Source: an uncultured Ruminococcus sp.
Lineage (GTDB): Bacteria > Bacillota > Clostridia > Oscillospirales > Acutalibacteraceae
DNA length: 64,000 nt
Assembly: GCA_902802795.1 (NCBI GenBank)
Contig: CADCNI010000007.1
Coordinates: forward strand, 62,001-126,000
Reading direction: 5' to 3'
Positions within the stretch are counted from its first letter, which is position 1. Every line of letters starts with the position of its first letter. Below the pieces are notes generated by a model. The model was not told the DNA's origin. It saw only the letters and a list, made by a program, of their open reading frames with translations, and did no database searches. The translations under genes were made by a program, and so were the position numbers. Shown here piece after piece: positions 28,487 through 35,425 of this stretch.

Positions 28487-28511
28487 TTGGAAAAATGTAC
28501 TTTCAATTATA
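28487..28511. promoter_or_regulatory. Related recombinase-site-like motif and -10 before the recombinase gene
   Basis: TTGGAAAAATGTACTTTC resembles the core of the inverted repeats (GAAAATGTAC then TTT). It is followed by ATTATA (28506-28511), a minus-strand -10 of TATAAT for the recombinase gene. The enzyme could bind here to control its own expression or to use it as another crossover site. The resemblance is partial. Confidence 0.4.
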
Positions 28512-28555
28512 AAAACATTTTTTTACAAGAAATAAAACAATGATTTTATGGAAAT

Positions 28556-28784
28556 CTACACTTGGTGATAGAATCTCCGTTCACAACCGGCAGTAAAACA
28601 AAAAATACATGCGCCGTCCTGTTTCTCATTTGCTTTCACTTCTTGAAAAACACGCGCACATATCTCTGTATTTTCAATTTGTACGTTTACCCTTTCTTTT
28701 TTCTGTCGGTAATAAATACTTCCGTTGCATCAGTTCTTCACCTGTCACTTGCAAGAGGGTATAAGTTTTCGCTTCACTGTACAT
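28556..28784 (-). pseudogene. Remnants of small coding frames
   Basis: A 36-codon frame (28674-28784, starting MYSEAKTYTLLQVTGEEL) is followed in another frame by about 50 open codons ending at the TAG at 28556. The latter includes ENTEICARVFQEVKANEKQ and a Cys-x2-Cys-type CIFCFTAGCE. Both look coding in composition but are short and lack a complete structure, suggesting decayed genes of a mobile element. I do not recognise the product. Confidence 0.3.
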
Positions 28785-28999
28785 CCAGCTTGTAGAGTCC
28801 TCGTTTGTTCTGTCGGATGTGAATCCGCAGGCATCGACACAGGCTGGATTTCCTCGGTCTGGTAATCGTCGGCGTGGTATTCTGCCATTACGCCGTCCAT
28901 GATTTCTTCCTTGTCGGCGTAACTGACCTTACGGTTGCTCTTTTCTTCGACGGTGTAGGGGGGTTCAAAGGTAATTTCCCACTCAAAGAACAGCCCCAT
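28745..28999 (-). CDS. Hypothetical 84-residue protein, possibly a gene remnant
   Basis: The product is not recognised. It starts MGLFFEWEITFEPPYTVEEK and has an acidic middle with IMDGVMAEYHADDYQ, then a polar tail. No ribosome site precedes the ATG, which instead sits inside a hairpin stem (28994-29019). It overlaps a 36-codon frame at its end. It is probably the remains of a mobile-element gene. Confidence 0.35.
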   Translation of the reverse strand: MGLFFEWEITFEPPYTVEEKSNRKVSYADKEEIMDGVMAEYHADDYQTEEIQPVSMPADSHPTEQTRTLQAGCTVKRKLIPSCK

Positions 29000-29019
29000 G
29001 CAGTTTGACTTGCATGGGG
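28994..29019. repeat. Perfect hairpin CCCCATGCA/TGCATGGGG
   Basis: A 9-bp stem with an 8-nt loop (GTTTGACT). Such C-rich/G-rich subterminal hairpins resemble those near IS200/IS605-family ends, but no transposase is adjacent, so this is only a possible end remnant. Confidence 0.4.
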
Positions 29020-29120
29020 TAGAAAGCTGTTTTCATCACTACATTCTTCCTTATTCTATTTCTTCGAGTTGATCGTGGCAACTTTTATTGTACTACATCA
29101 AAAAAAATTTCAAAAAACAC

Positions 29121-29149
29121 TTGACATTTTCATTGGTCTGTAGTATAAT
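29121..29149 (+). promoter_or_regulatory. Promoter for tRNA-Ser
   Basis: A consensus promoter: TTGACA (29121-29126), 17-bp spacer, TATAAT (29144-29149). The tRNA begins 37 bp downstream. Confidence 0.88.
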
Positions 29150-29186
29150 TAATGAGCAAATTTAAGTGATAGCTTAATATTGGTAC

Positions 29187-29278
29187 GGAGAAGTCGCGTA
29201 GTTGGTCGAGCGCGCACGATTGGAAATCGTGTAATCGTTAAAAGCGGTTCGAGGGTTCGAATCCCTCCTTCTCCGCCA
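29187..29278 (+). tRNA. tRNA-Ser(GGA)
   Basis: The gene folds as a class II tRNA with a long variable arm. The acceptor stem is GGAGAAG/CTTCTCC, the anticodon stem CACGA/TCGTG surrounds the loop TTGGAAA (anticodon GGA), the T-arm has GGGTTCGAATCCC, and CCA is encoded. It reads UCC and UCU. Its 3' side is followed by an integrase remnant, so it may have been an integration site. Confidence 0.96.
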
Positions 29279-29286
29279 TCGCTTTG

Positions 29287-29321
29287 GAGCCCGAAAAATG
29301 GACGTTTTCGGGCTCTTTTCT
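29287..29321 (+). terminator. Intrinsic terminator after tRNA-Ser
   Basis: GAGCCCGAAAA pairs with TTTTCGGGCTC across a 7-nt loop, followed by TTTTCTTTTT. Confidence 0.85.
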
Positions 29322-29434
29322 TTTTCATTTTTCTCAATCGTTGCAGTTTTGGATTGATGCAAGCTGTTCTGCCTTATTTTTCGGGCAGAACGCTTACAAA
29401 GTTTTGATTTAAGAATTGTGCAAAATCATGATTC

Positions 29435-29815
29435 TTACTCGACACTCTCCCACTGGCTTTTGAAGCGGCTGTTTTCGGGAAGCGGCAGCCCGTTCTCCAT
29501 CGCCTGCGCGGAGGTTAGCTTGGACTTGTAATCCAGATGGGCGTAGATGTTTACCGTGGTGGAGAAATCCGAGTGACCGAGCCAGTGCTGGATCTGTTTC
29601 AGCGAAACGACGTTGGCAAGCAGGAACGACGCGCAGGAATGACGGAGATCATGGAAGCGCATACGGCGCAGTTCGTGTTTCTCGCAGAAGTCTGGAAATT
29701 CCTTCGTCAGATAGTTGGGCTTCATGCGGTTGCCGATTTCATCCACAAAGACGTAGCCGTCATAATCATAGTTGTAGGAGTTGCCGCAGATTTCTTTCTT
29801 GTACTCCTGAAGAAA
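29435..29815 (-). pseudogene. C-terminal remnant of a tyrosine integrase
   Basis: About 126 open codons encode the catalytic C-terminus of a phage/Tn-type integrase: RFHDLRHSCASFLL (Arg and His), WLGHSDFSTTVNIYAHLD (Gly-His and nucleophile Tyr). The frame reaches an in-frame TGA at 29816-29818, and the first two thirds of the gene are absent. An internal GTG at 29746 would give a 103-residue fragment. It is probably the scar of an integrated element lost from the tRNA-Ser site. Confidence 0.8.
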
Positions 29816-29940
29816 TCACGTAATGCTCGTTTTGAAGCCCGATTTTTCCCCTTTTTTAAGAAAATAGAATGAGATGGCAATCATACATGCAGGTCTATCA
29901 TAATGACAAACTACGCTCTTGGTGTGGTTGATTTGTTTTT

Positions 29941-29983
29941 CTCTATCTTACTTGATTGGTGTCATGGCAGATAGAGGAATTTT
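29941..29983 (+). terminator. Hairpin with T-rich tail
   Basis: CTCTATCT (29941-29948) and AGATAGAG (29969-29976) are perfect inverted repeats with a 20-nt loop, followed by GAATTTTTAATTTTT. It may be a weak terminator. Confidence 0.35.
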
Positions 29984-30001
29984 TAATTTTTATAAAAAGT
30001 G

Positions 30002-30030
30002 TTGACAAATTTCACTTATCATGATATAAT
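30002..30030 (+). promoter_or_regulatory. Strong orphan promoter
   Basis: TTGACA (30002-30007), exactly 17 bp, then TATAAT (30025-30030). No full gene follows on this strand, but a strong terminator ends at 30350. Confidence 0.75.
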
Positions 30031-30036
30031 TCACAT

Positions 30037-30350
30037 AGAGCCTTTACATATGGCTCTACACAAAGAAGATGCTCTATCGGCTTTTGGCACCACCTGAGTC
30101 GGCGGAGCGTTTCTTGCAATCGAAAATTAGTATTAACCATATACGGTGAAAAAAGCAATCCAGTTCATGTGTTCTGCTTCGTTTAGATTCGGATAGCAAC
30201 GCAAAGGCTTTTTCAATAAGATTATTCTTTCCTGACAAGCTGCTTCGCATACTAGCGCAGATCAAGAATGACGATGAGCGGAAAAAGAAATAAAATCAAA
30301 AAAACGGCTCATACTTTGGATTTTCATCCGGGCATGAGCCGATTTTTTTG
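30037..30350 (+). ncRNA. Candidate transcript of about 310 nt without a clear gene
   Basis: The stretch lies between a consensus promoter and a strong terminator. It starts with a GAGCC/GGCTC hairpin (about 30038-30055). The only frames are a 15-codon peptide beginning at the ATG at 30050 and about 47 open codons ending at TAA 30291-30293 (ending AQIKNDDERKKK) without a start codon or ribosome site. It is either a structured RNA or a decayed mobile-element gene. I do not recognise an RNA family. Confidence 0.35.
30305..30350 (+). terminator. Strong intrinsic terminator
   Basis: CGGCTCAT (30305-30312) pairs with ATGAGCCG (30334-30341), followed by ATTTTTTTG. Confidence 0.85.
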
Positions 30351-30423
30351 ACTACGGTTTTGGCTACGTTTTTCCAGTCATTTTCATGATTTTTGCGACA
30401 TTTCAGGATTTTGAAAAACAGCA

Positions 30424-30465
30424 AAACCTCGGAATACCCAAATTATAGGTATTCCGAGGTTTTTA
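30424..30465 (-). terminator. Intrinsic terminator after tRNA-Arg
   Basis: AAACCTCGGAATACC and GGTATTCCGAGGTTT form a perfect 15-bp stem with T-runs in both directions. On the minus strand it ends the tRNA-Arg transcript a few bases after its 3' end. Confidence 0.85.
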
Positions 30466-30468
30466 CCG

Positions 30469-30545
30469 TGGCGCGCTTGGAGGGGCTCGAACCCCCGACC
30501 TTTTGATTCGTAGTCAAACACTCTATCCAACTGAGCTACAAGCGC
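30469..30545 (-). tRNA. tRNA-Arg(ACG)
   Basis: The minus strand reads GCGCTTG, then TAGCTCAGTTGGATAGAG (D-arm). The anticodon loop CTACGAA (anticodon ACG) follows, then GGGTTCGAGCCCC (T-arm), CAAGCGC, a discriminator G and encoded CCA. It reads CGU/CGC/CGA after wobble deamination. Confidence 0.96.
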
Positions 30546-30581
30546 ATATTTTACTAAGACATCTCTCTTGAGTTCTCAAAT

Positions 30582-30610
30582 AGTATAGCACTTGAAAGAG
30601 AAAATGTCAA
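30582..30610 (-). promoter_or_regulatory. Promoter for tRNA-Arg
   Basis: On the minus strand TTGACA (30605-30610), a 17-bp spacer and TATACT (30582-30587), 36 bp before the tRNA 5' end. Confidence 0.85.
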
Positions 30611-30832
30611 GCGTTTTTTTAATTATTTTTTTTCTCAGATTGTGTTCAAACCCAGGACATTTTCATCTTTTGATGATGATAACAGCCTGTGCGTAAGCAA
30701 TGTCAATCACTTAAGGAAAGAGGTAAAAACCTCGGTCACAGATTTAATATAAAGTTAAAGATTTAGTAATACCGACGACACATTTTTGAAACGGGAGAAT
30801 CCTGCAAAAAACCACGCAGGGAGGACCGGAAA

Positions 30833-30946
30833 ATGAAAACATCAAAAATGGTCGTAAAGGAATCCAATAGCATAATACATTCCGAAGAAATAAAGATGCT
30901 CACCAGCGCGCCGAACTTGTCTTTTTGTTTGTTTGGATTGCTATAG
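30833..30946 (+). pseudogene. Truncated 37-codon ORF with a strong ribosome site
   Basis: ATG is preceded by GGGAGG at 8 nt. The peptide begins MKTSKMVVKESNSIIHSEE and its last codons are read from the end of a MITE (stop TAG inside TTTGGATTGCTATAG), so the original gene probably continued. The ribosome site overlaps a CCTGC/GCAGG hairpin (about 30801-30820), which could control translation. The product is not recognised. Confidence 0.4.
30927..30945. mobile_element. MITE-A terminal fragment
   Basis: TTTGTTTGGATTGCTATA is identical to the right end of the complete element at 35310-35422. The opposite end and the interior are missing here. It truncates a small plus-strand ORF. Confidence 0.65.
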
Positions 30947-31024
30947 TTGCGCTTCGCTTTTTCTTCTTTTTTCTTTTCTCTTTTCTTGTTTATTCCTACT
31001 GCACTAAAATCTCATTTTCCCCCA

Positions 31025-32053
31025 TCACTGCGCATCACACGCAACCACGCTGAATCCTGCCGCACGCAGCAGCCGATTATACACCGCCATGCCCACGCCG
31101 TCAGTGGAAGGACACCGCGCGTAAACCTGACGCGCACCTCTTTCATCCAGTTCCCGCAGCGCCGTGAAAAGCCGATGGGACTGCGTGAGCGGATCGTCCT
31201 CTCTGCCATATGTCACACAAGGCAGCGGAATGACGGATTCTTCCCCGTCAAAACAAAGCGCATAGGTATGGGGATGCCCTGCCTGTGCCGCCGCAAATTC
31301 ACAAAAGGATGACAGACTGCCTTTGAGAATGGTCACTTCGGCTTTGGGACTGTAATGCTTATACTTCATGCCGGGAGAAACCGCCTGCACGCCTTCTTTC
31401 AGTTGTCCCATCACGGCTTCGTCGATTGCAAGACTGCCCAGCACCTCGCGCAATTCTTCGGGCGTGACCGCGCCGGGGCGCAGCAGACGCGGCACCTCGG
31501 TTGCAAGGGTCACAACGGTGGATTCCACACCGAAATTGCACTCCCCGCCGTCCAGCACTGCCTCAATCCGTCCCCGCATATCGTCCATCGTGTGACGGGC
31601 GCAGGTGGGACTGGGACTTCCCGACAGATTGGCGGAGGGAGCCGCCAGCGGCACACCCGCCGCGTCAATGATTTTGCGGGTGGTGCGCATGGAGGGAAAC
31701 CGCACCGCTACTGTATCAAGTCCCGCCGAAACCTCATCGGGAATGATGTCGCTCTTGGGCAAAATGATGGTCAGCGGCCCCGGCCAATATGCCTTTGCCA
31801 GCGCCATGGCATGCGGCGGTATCTCTCTCACCAGCGCGTTCCACTGGGACAGCTCCGAAATATGTACGATGAGAGGATTGTCCTGCGGTCTGCCCTTTGC
31901 ATGAAAAATCTTAGCGACCGCGCTGCCGTCCATCGCGTTGGCGGCAAGACCGTAGACCGTCTCAGTGGGAATCGCCACCAATCCTCCCCCGCACAGAATT
32001 TCTCCCGCGCGGGCAATATCCTGATCTGTATTTTGCAAAAGAAGTGTTTCCAT
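31025..32053 (-). CDS. L-threonylcarbamoyladenylate synthase (Sua5/YwlC type)
   Basis: The 342-residue product has an N-terminal YrdC domain (GGGLVAIPTETVYGLAANA near 28-46, and KGRPQDNPLIVHI) and the additional C-terminal Sua5 domain linked by PGMKYKHYSPKA. It makes threonylcarbamoyl-AMP for the t6A modification of tRNAs reading ANN codons. The length is that of the two-domain Sua5 form (about 340). It is the downstream partner of prfA, as often seen in Firmicutes, separated from it by a heptad repeat array. Confidence 0.95.
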   Translation of the reverse strand: METLLLQNTDQDIARAGEILCGGGLVAIPTETVYGLAANAMDGSAVAKIFHAKGRPQDNPLIVHISELSQWNALVREIPPHAMALAKAYWPGPLTIILPKSDIIPDEVSAGLDTVAVRFPSMRTTRKIIDAAGVPLAAPSANLSGSPSPTCARHTMDDMRGRIEAVLDGGECNFGVESTVVTLATEVPRLLRPGAVTPEELREVLGSLAIDEAVMGQLKEGVQAVSPGMKYKHYSPKAEVTILKGSLSSFCEFAAAQAGHPHTYALCFDGEESVIPLPCVTYGREDDPLTQSHRLFTALRELDERGARQVYARCPSTDGVGMAVYNRLLRAAGFSVVACDAQ

Positions 32054-32071
32054 AAAATATTAAATCCTTTA

Positions 32072-32137
32072 CACTATTCACCATTCACTATTCTCTAAAT
32101 CGCTAACCACTGTCCACTAACCACTAGCCACTAAAAA
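32072..32137. repeat. Two heptanucleotide repeat arrays
   Basis: CACTATT, CACCATT, CACTATT (32072-32092) and CTAACCA, CTGTCCA, CTAACCA, CTAGCCA, CTAAAAA (32103-32137) fill the gap between prfA and the sua5-type gene. The units are 7 bp, as at the other arrays in this window, but with a different sequence. Confidence 0.82.
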
Positions 32138-32138
32138 G

Positions 32139-33227
32139 CTAATCCTTCCCGTTTTCCTCGATGGATGCCCGGAGCTGTTCCGCACGGGCGGAGGTGATGA
32201 GTGCGTCAAAAATTTCGTCCAGATCGCCGTTGAGAATCGCGTCCAGTTTGTAGAGGGTCAGACCTATGCGGTGATCGGTCATGCGTCCCTGCGGATAGTT
32301 GTAGGTGCGGATTCTCTCGGAACGGTCGCCTGTGCCGACCTGCGACTTGCGCTCGGCGGCAATCTTGCTGTGCTGTTCCTCCATCGCCGCCTCGTAAATG
32401 CGGGAGCGCAGAATCTTCATGGCGCGGTCCTTGTTCTTGTACTGGCTGCGCTCGTCCTGGCATTCCACCACAATGCCGGTCGGCAGGTGGGTAATGCGGA
32501 TAGCGGATTCGGTCTTGTTGACGTGCTGACCGCCCGCGCCGCTCGAACAGAAGGTGTCGATTTTCAGATCGGTGGGGTTGATCTCCACATCCACTTCATC
32601 CACCTCCGGCATGACCGCCACCGTGGCGGTAGAGGTGTGAATTCTGCCCTGCGTCTCCGTCTCGGGAACACGCTGCACGCGGTGAACGCCGCTCTCGTAT
32701 TTCAGCTTGGAATAAGCCGCCTCGCCGTTGACCAGAAAGCTGATTTCCTTGTAGCCGCCGAGTTCGGTTTCACTCACATTGACCACTTCCACCTTCCAGC
32801 CGCAGCGTTCGGCGTACATGGAATACATACGGAAAAGCACCCCCGCAAAAAGCGCCGCTTCCTCGCCGCCCGCGCCGCCGCGGATCTCCATGACCACGTT
32901 GCGGTCGTCGTTGGGGTCCTTGGGCAGCAGCAGAATTTTCAGTTCGTCCGAGATAATTTCCAGTTTTTCCCGCGCCTCACTCAGTTCGCTCTCCACCAGT
33001 TCGCGGAATTCCTTATCCGCAATGCCCTCTTCGAGAAGCATTCTGGATTCTTCCTCAATATCCTTGGCGTTTTTGTATTCGCGGTATTTCTCCACCAGCG
33101 GGGTGAGATTTTTGTATTCGCGCATGGTGTCACGGTAAACCGCGTTGTCATTGATGATGTCGGGGTCGCACAGCTTTTTGCTGAGTTCCTCGTATTTTAC
33201 CTCCGCCGCCGAAAGTTTATCAAACAT
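32139..33227 (-). CDS. prfA: Peptide chain release factor 1
   Basis: The 362-residue protein has GGQ in [17 protein letters not shown], which triggers peptidyl-tRNA hydrolysis, and a PxT-type stop-recognition segment in [15 protein letters not shown], as in RF1, not the SPF of RF2. It reads UAA and UAG. The length is typical. It is followed by the threonylcarbamoyl-AMP synthase gene in a conserved order. Confidence 0.97.
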   Translation of the reverse strand: MFDKLSAAEVKYEELSKKLCDPDIINDNAVYRDTMREYKNLTPLVEKYREYKNAKDIEEESRMLLEEGIADKEFRELVESELSEAREKLEIISDELKILLLPKDPNDDRNVVMEIRGGAGGEEAALFAGVLFRMYSMYAERCGWKVEVVNVSETELGGYKEISFLVNGEAAYSKLKYESGVHRVQRVPETETQGRIHTSTATVAVMPEVDEVDVEINPTDLKIDTFCSSGAGGQHVNKTESAIRITHLPTGIVVECQDERSQYKNKDRAMKILRSRIYEAAMEEQHSKIAAERKSQVGTGDRSERIRTYNYPQGRMTDHRIGLTLYKLDAILNGDLDEIFDALITSARAEQLRASIEENGKD

Positions 33228-33274
33228 ATTTTTCTGTCATCCTTTTTTTGTATAATTCCCCTGCTTGTCTGTCA

Positions 33275-33466
33275 TCAGGTTTCCCCGTCCTCGCGGAGAA
33301 TCTTCCTGATGTTTTTTTCGATTTTATGGCGCGGCACCATGACCTCATGCCCGCAGCCCTTGCACTTGATCTTGAAATCCATGCCCACCCGCAGCACGTC
33401 AAACTGCTTCGAGCCGCAGGGGTGCTGCTTTTTCATCTCTAGCGTATCTCCCACTCTCACATCCAT
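33275..33466 (-). CDS. DUF951 family protein
   Basis: The 63-residue protein has the family pattern VRVGDTLEMKKQHPCGSKQF then KIKCKGCGHEVMVPRHKIEKNI. The Cys positions (HPCG and C-x2-C) suggest a small zinc-binding fold. Its function is unknown; it is common in Firmicutes, often near translation genes. It lies 47 bp upstream of prfA on the same strand and may be co-transcribed. Confidence 0.9.
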   Translation of the reverse strand: MDVRVGDTLEMKKQHPCGSKQFDVLRVGMDFKIKCKGCGHEVMVPRHKIEKNIRKILREDGET

Positions 33467-33569
33467 ATTTTACTATGCACCTCCGAATGTCCTTGATTAG
33501 CTATGATTATTATAGCATTCCTGCTGTTATTATGCAAGCCGGGAATCAAAAGAATCACCACAGATTCCC

Positions 33570-35249
33570 TTATGCTTGTGGCTTTCGTTCCCTTCTGGTA
33601 CGATTGCCATTTACGGAATGTTCATCCTGCCATGTATGGTCACGGAATATAACATCGGGTACCGCCTCAAACAGCTCATAAATCGGATTATGCGCATACA
33701 TATCGCAGGGAACCGTATGAAAATAAGGCAGCACGCCAAACGCCATATAAAACAATTGCTTGCGGAGCATCTGATGGGGAGAGCAAACCACATGAAGATG
33801 ACCGTACTGCCTGTCCGTAAATATCCGCGACGACACATAGCATTCATCGGCCGAATTGTAGACGCCATCCTCCCCTTTGTACTTCCGGTTCATGTCATCT
33901 CCCAAAAGGTTTTCCTCAGGAATACCCGACTTGATTAAATAACGCGTTCCCGCTTCACTCAAAGAACAACGGTCGGGATGATGAACACTGCCCGGAACAT
34001 AAATGTGTGCTTTTTTTCCTGAAGCACACAGGCTATGATACAACTCGCAAGCAAAATCCAGCCTGGCTTGAAATTCCGCACCCGGTTTTCCGTCTACCAG
34101 CGGATGCTGCGCCGCCACCTCAATCAGTTCCCCCGCGTATTGACTGTGTAAAACAGTCCTGTTAAACGCCGATTGATAGATCTGCTCCCAATATTTTTGG
34201 GCGGATTCCTTTTCCAGACCAAAATGAAGTGTCGACAGATCGGTCTGCTCCGACAGCTCATAAAAAGCGTTTCTGCTTTTGGCAAAATCCACCAGTTCCA
34301 TGACATGACGATACACACGGCTTGCCGTATTTTGCGTGTCAGTGCGTCCCGAAAACGCAAAGGACGGCGTTCCGTCAATCGCCCGCGCAGGCGGCATCGT
34401 CATGGAAAGCCAGCCCCATGCCTCACAATCATCGGAAACTCCCATGGTAACGGTTTGTCTCAGGACCGTGAACGTACAGCCCACATACACCTTTCCCCTG
34501 CGTTCATTTCCCTTTATTGTTTTTGACTGCTGCACGGCACGGAGCAATGTGCTGACGATTTTTTCAAACTGCGCCGCAAAATCTTCTACTGCGATAGCCG
34601 CGCTGTCGGGGGATTCGATACTTGCCACGTCGTTGGCAAACGAACTGTACTGATTGGGAAGCATCACCGTCAGACTGGTTCCATTAGCCAGCGCCTCAGG
34701 CAAAAAGCCCGCCGCCAGCCCACAGATCAGATTGATGCCAGTCGTGGTAACAATATACAGTTCCGTTTTATCTCTTAATTTCTCAATAAGTCGGCGCAGG
34801 GGCAAACCGATATCGGAAAAGCCCTGAATACCGTTGATGCGGCAGTATTCGCCAGGGGAAACCAGATCCGGATCTTCCGAACGCAAATAAATCGCAATCG
34901 CTTCGTCTGACACAAAGGAACGATTTCTCAGTTGCGGATTCCGAAAACGCTGGATAAACGCCTCATCATACGCAACCGATTCCCTGTGTACCCGTCTGTC
35001 GGGAGACATCACCGCCGGAAGAATTTCATACAAAAGCTCATAGGGTTCCTTCCCACCTGTCGGTTTCTGCATTACCATACGATAGAGATATCGCAGCGTC
35101 TCCAAATCCAGCGTTTGTATCAGTGCATTGGCTTCCTCTGACGCCAGATCAATGGCGGCCTTGTGTTTATTGAGCTGCCCCCTTGCACCTGTGATTGCTT
35201 CGCATAACGTGCGCGGCTTTACCCCTTCACCGGTATCGTCATAGTCCAC
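33570..35249 (-). CDS. Unknown protein with a YdcF/DUF218-like C-terminal domain, 5' end disrupted
   Basis: The 559 residues from a GTG form at least two parts. Residues about 140-250 include ELYIVTTTGINLICGLAAGFLP and TSLTVMLPNQ, an alpha/beta layout I cannot name. Residues about 405-540 resemble YdcF/DUF218 proteins (AHIYVPGS, LSEAGTRYLIKSGIPEENLL, VVCSPHQMLRKQLF). The GTG lacks a ribosome site, and the frame stays open upstream through coding-like sequence (SSGKPKSSAHILHLFSV) into the MITE at 35310-35422. The insertion therefore probably removed the true start. It may be non-functional or expressed from a new start. Confidence 0.6.
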   Translation of the reverse strand: MDYDDTGEGVKPRTLCEAITGARGQLNKHKAAIDLASEEANALIQTLDLETLRYLYRMVMQKPTGGKEPYELLYEILPAVMSPDRRVHRESVAYDEAFIQRFRNPQLRNRSFVSDEAIAIYLRSEDPDLVSPGEYCRINGIQGFSDIGLPLRRLIEKLRDKTELYIVTTTGINLICGLAAGFLPEALANGTSLTVMLPNQYSSFANDVASIESPDSAAIAVEDFAAQFEKIVSTLLRAVQQSKTIKGNERRGKVYVGCTFTVLRQTVTMGVSDDCEAWGWLSMTMPPARAIDGTPSFAFSGRTDTQNTASRVYRHVMELVDFAKSRNAFYELSEQTDLSTLHFGLEKESAQKYWEQIYQSAFNRTVLHSQYAGELIEVAAQHPLVDGKPGAEFQARLDFACELYHSLCASGKKAHIYVPGSVHHPDRCSLSEAGTRYLIKSGIPEENLLGDDMNRKYKGEDGVYNSADECYVSSRIFTDRQYGHLHVVCSPHQMLRKQLFYMAFGVLPYFHTVPCDMYAHNPIYELFEAVPDVIFRDHTWQDEHSVNGNRTRRERKPQA

Positions 35250-35309
35250 CGAAAAGAGGTGCAGGATATGCGCCGAGGATTTCGGCTTACCGCTCGAAGG
35301 AGAATAACT

Positions 35310-35422
35310 TATAGCAATCCAAATAATCAGGGAGACAAAAGGAGGCGATGATGGTGAGTGCAGGGCAAGGCGGAGGACGACGGTGGGCTGGCGCCCACCT
35401 AGGATTTGTTTGGATTGCTATA
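35310..35422. mobile_element. Complete MITE-A (113 bp)
   Basis: The element has perfect 14-bp terminal inverted repeats TATAGCAATCCAAA and TTTGGATTGCTATA. It is flanked by TA, fitting the TA target duplication of IS630/Tc1-mariner transposases, and contains an internal GGTGGGC/GCCCACC hairpin. The first 93 bp are identical to 51496-51588. It lies 3 bp after the sodium symporter stop and at the 5' end of the disrupted gene at 33570-35249. It is too small to encode a transposase. Confidence 0.88.
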
Positions 35423-35425
35423 GCC

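Larger units (their letters stand above)
30611..31024. other. Intergenic stretch with a truncated small gene
   Basis: From 30611 to about 30800 the sequence is AT-rich and I see no gene; AAAAACCTCGGT at about 30724 resembles the nearby terminator arm. A small ORF with a good ribosome site (30833-30946) and a MITE end (30927-30945) follow, then T-rich sequence up to the end of the minus-strand tsaC gene. Confidence 0.5.

Noticed and set aside
30083-30115. GGCACC...GAGTCGG resembling the end of a Cas9 tracrRNA
   Set aside because: Only a few bases match, the hairpin does not form, and there is no cas gene or repeat array in the window.
32271-33500. A 409-codon plus-strand frame opposite prfA
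   Set aside because: It is the antisense shadow of release factor 1; it spans two genes and has no domain features.
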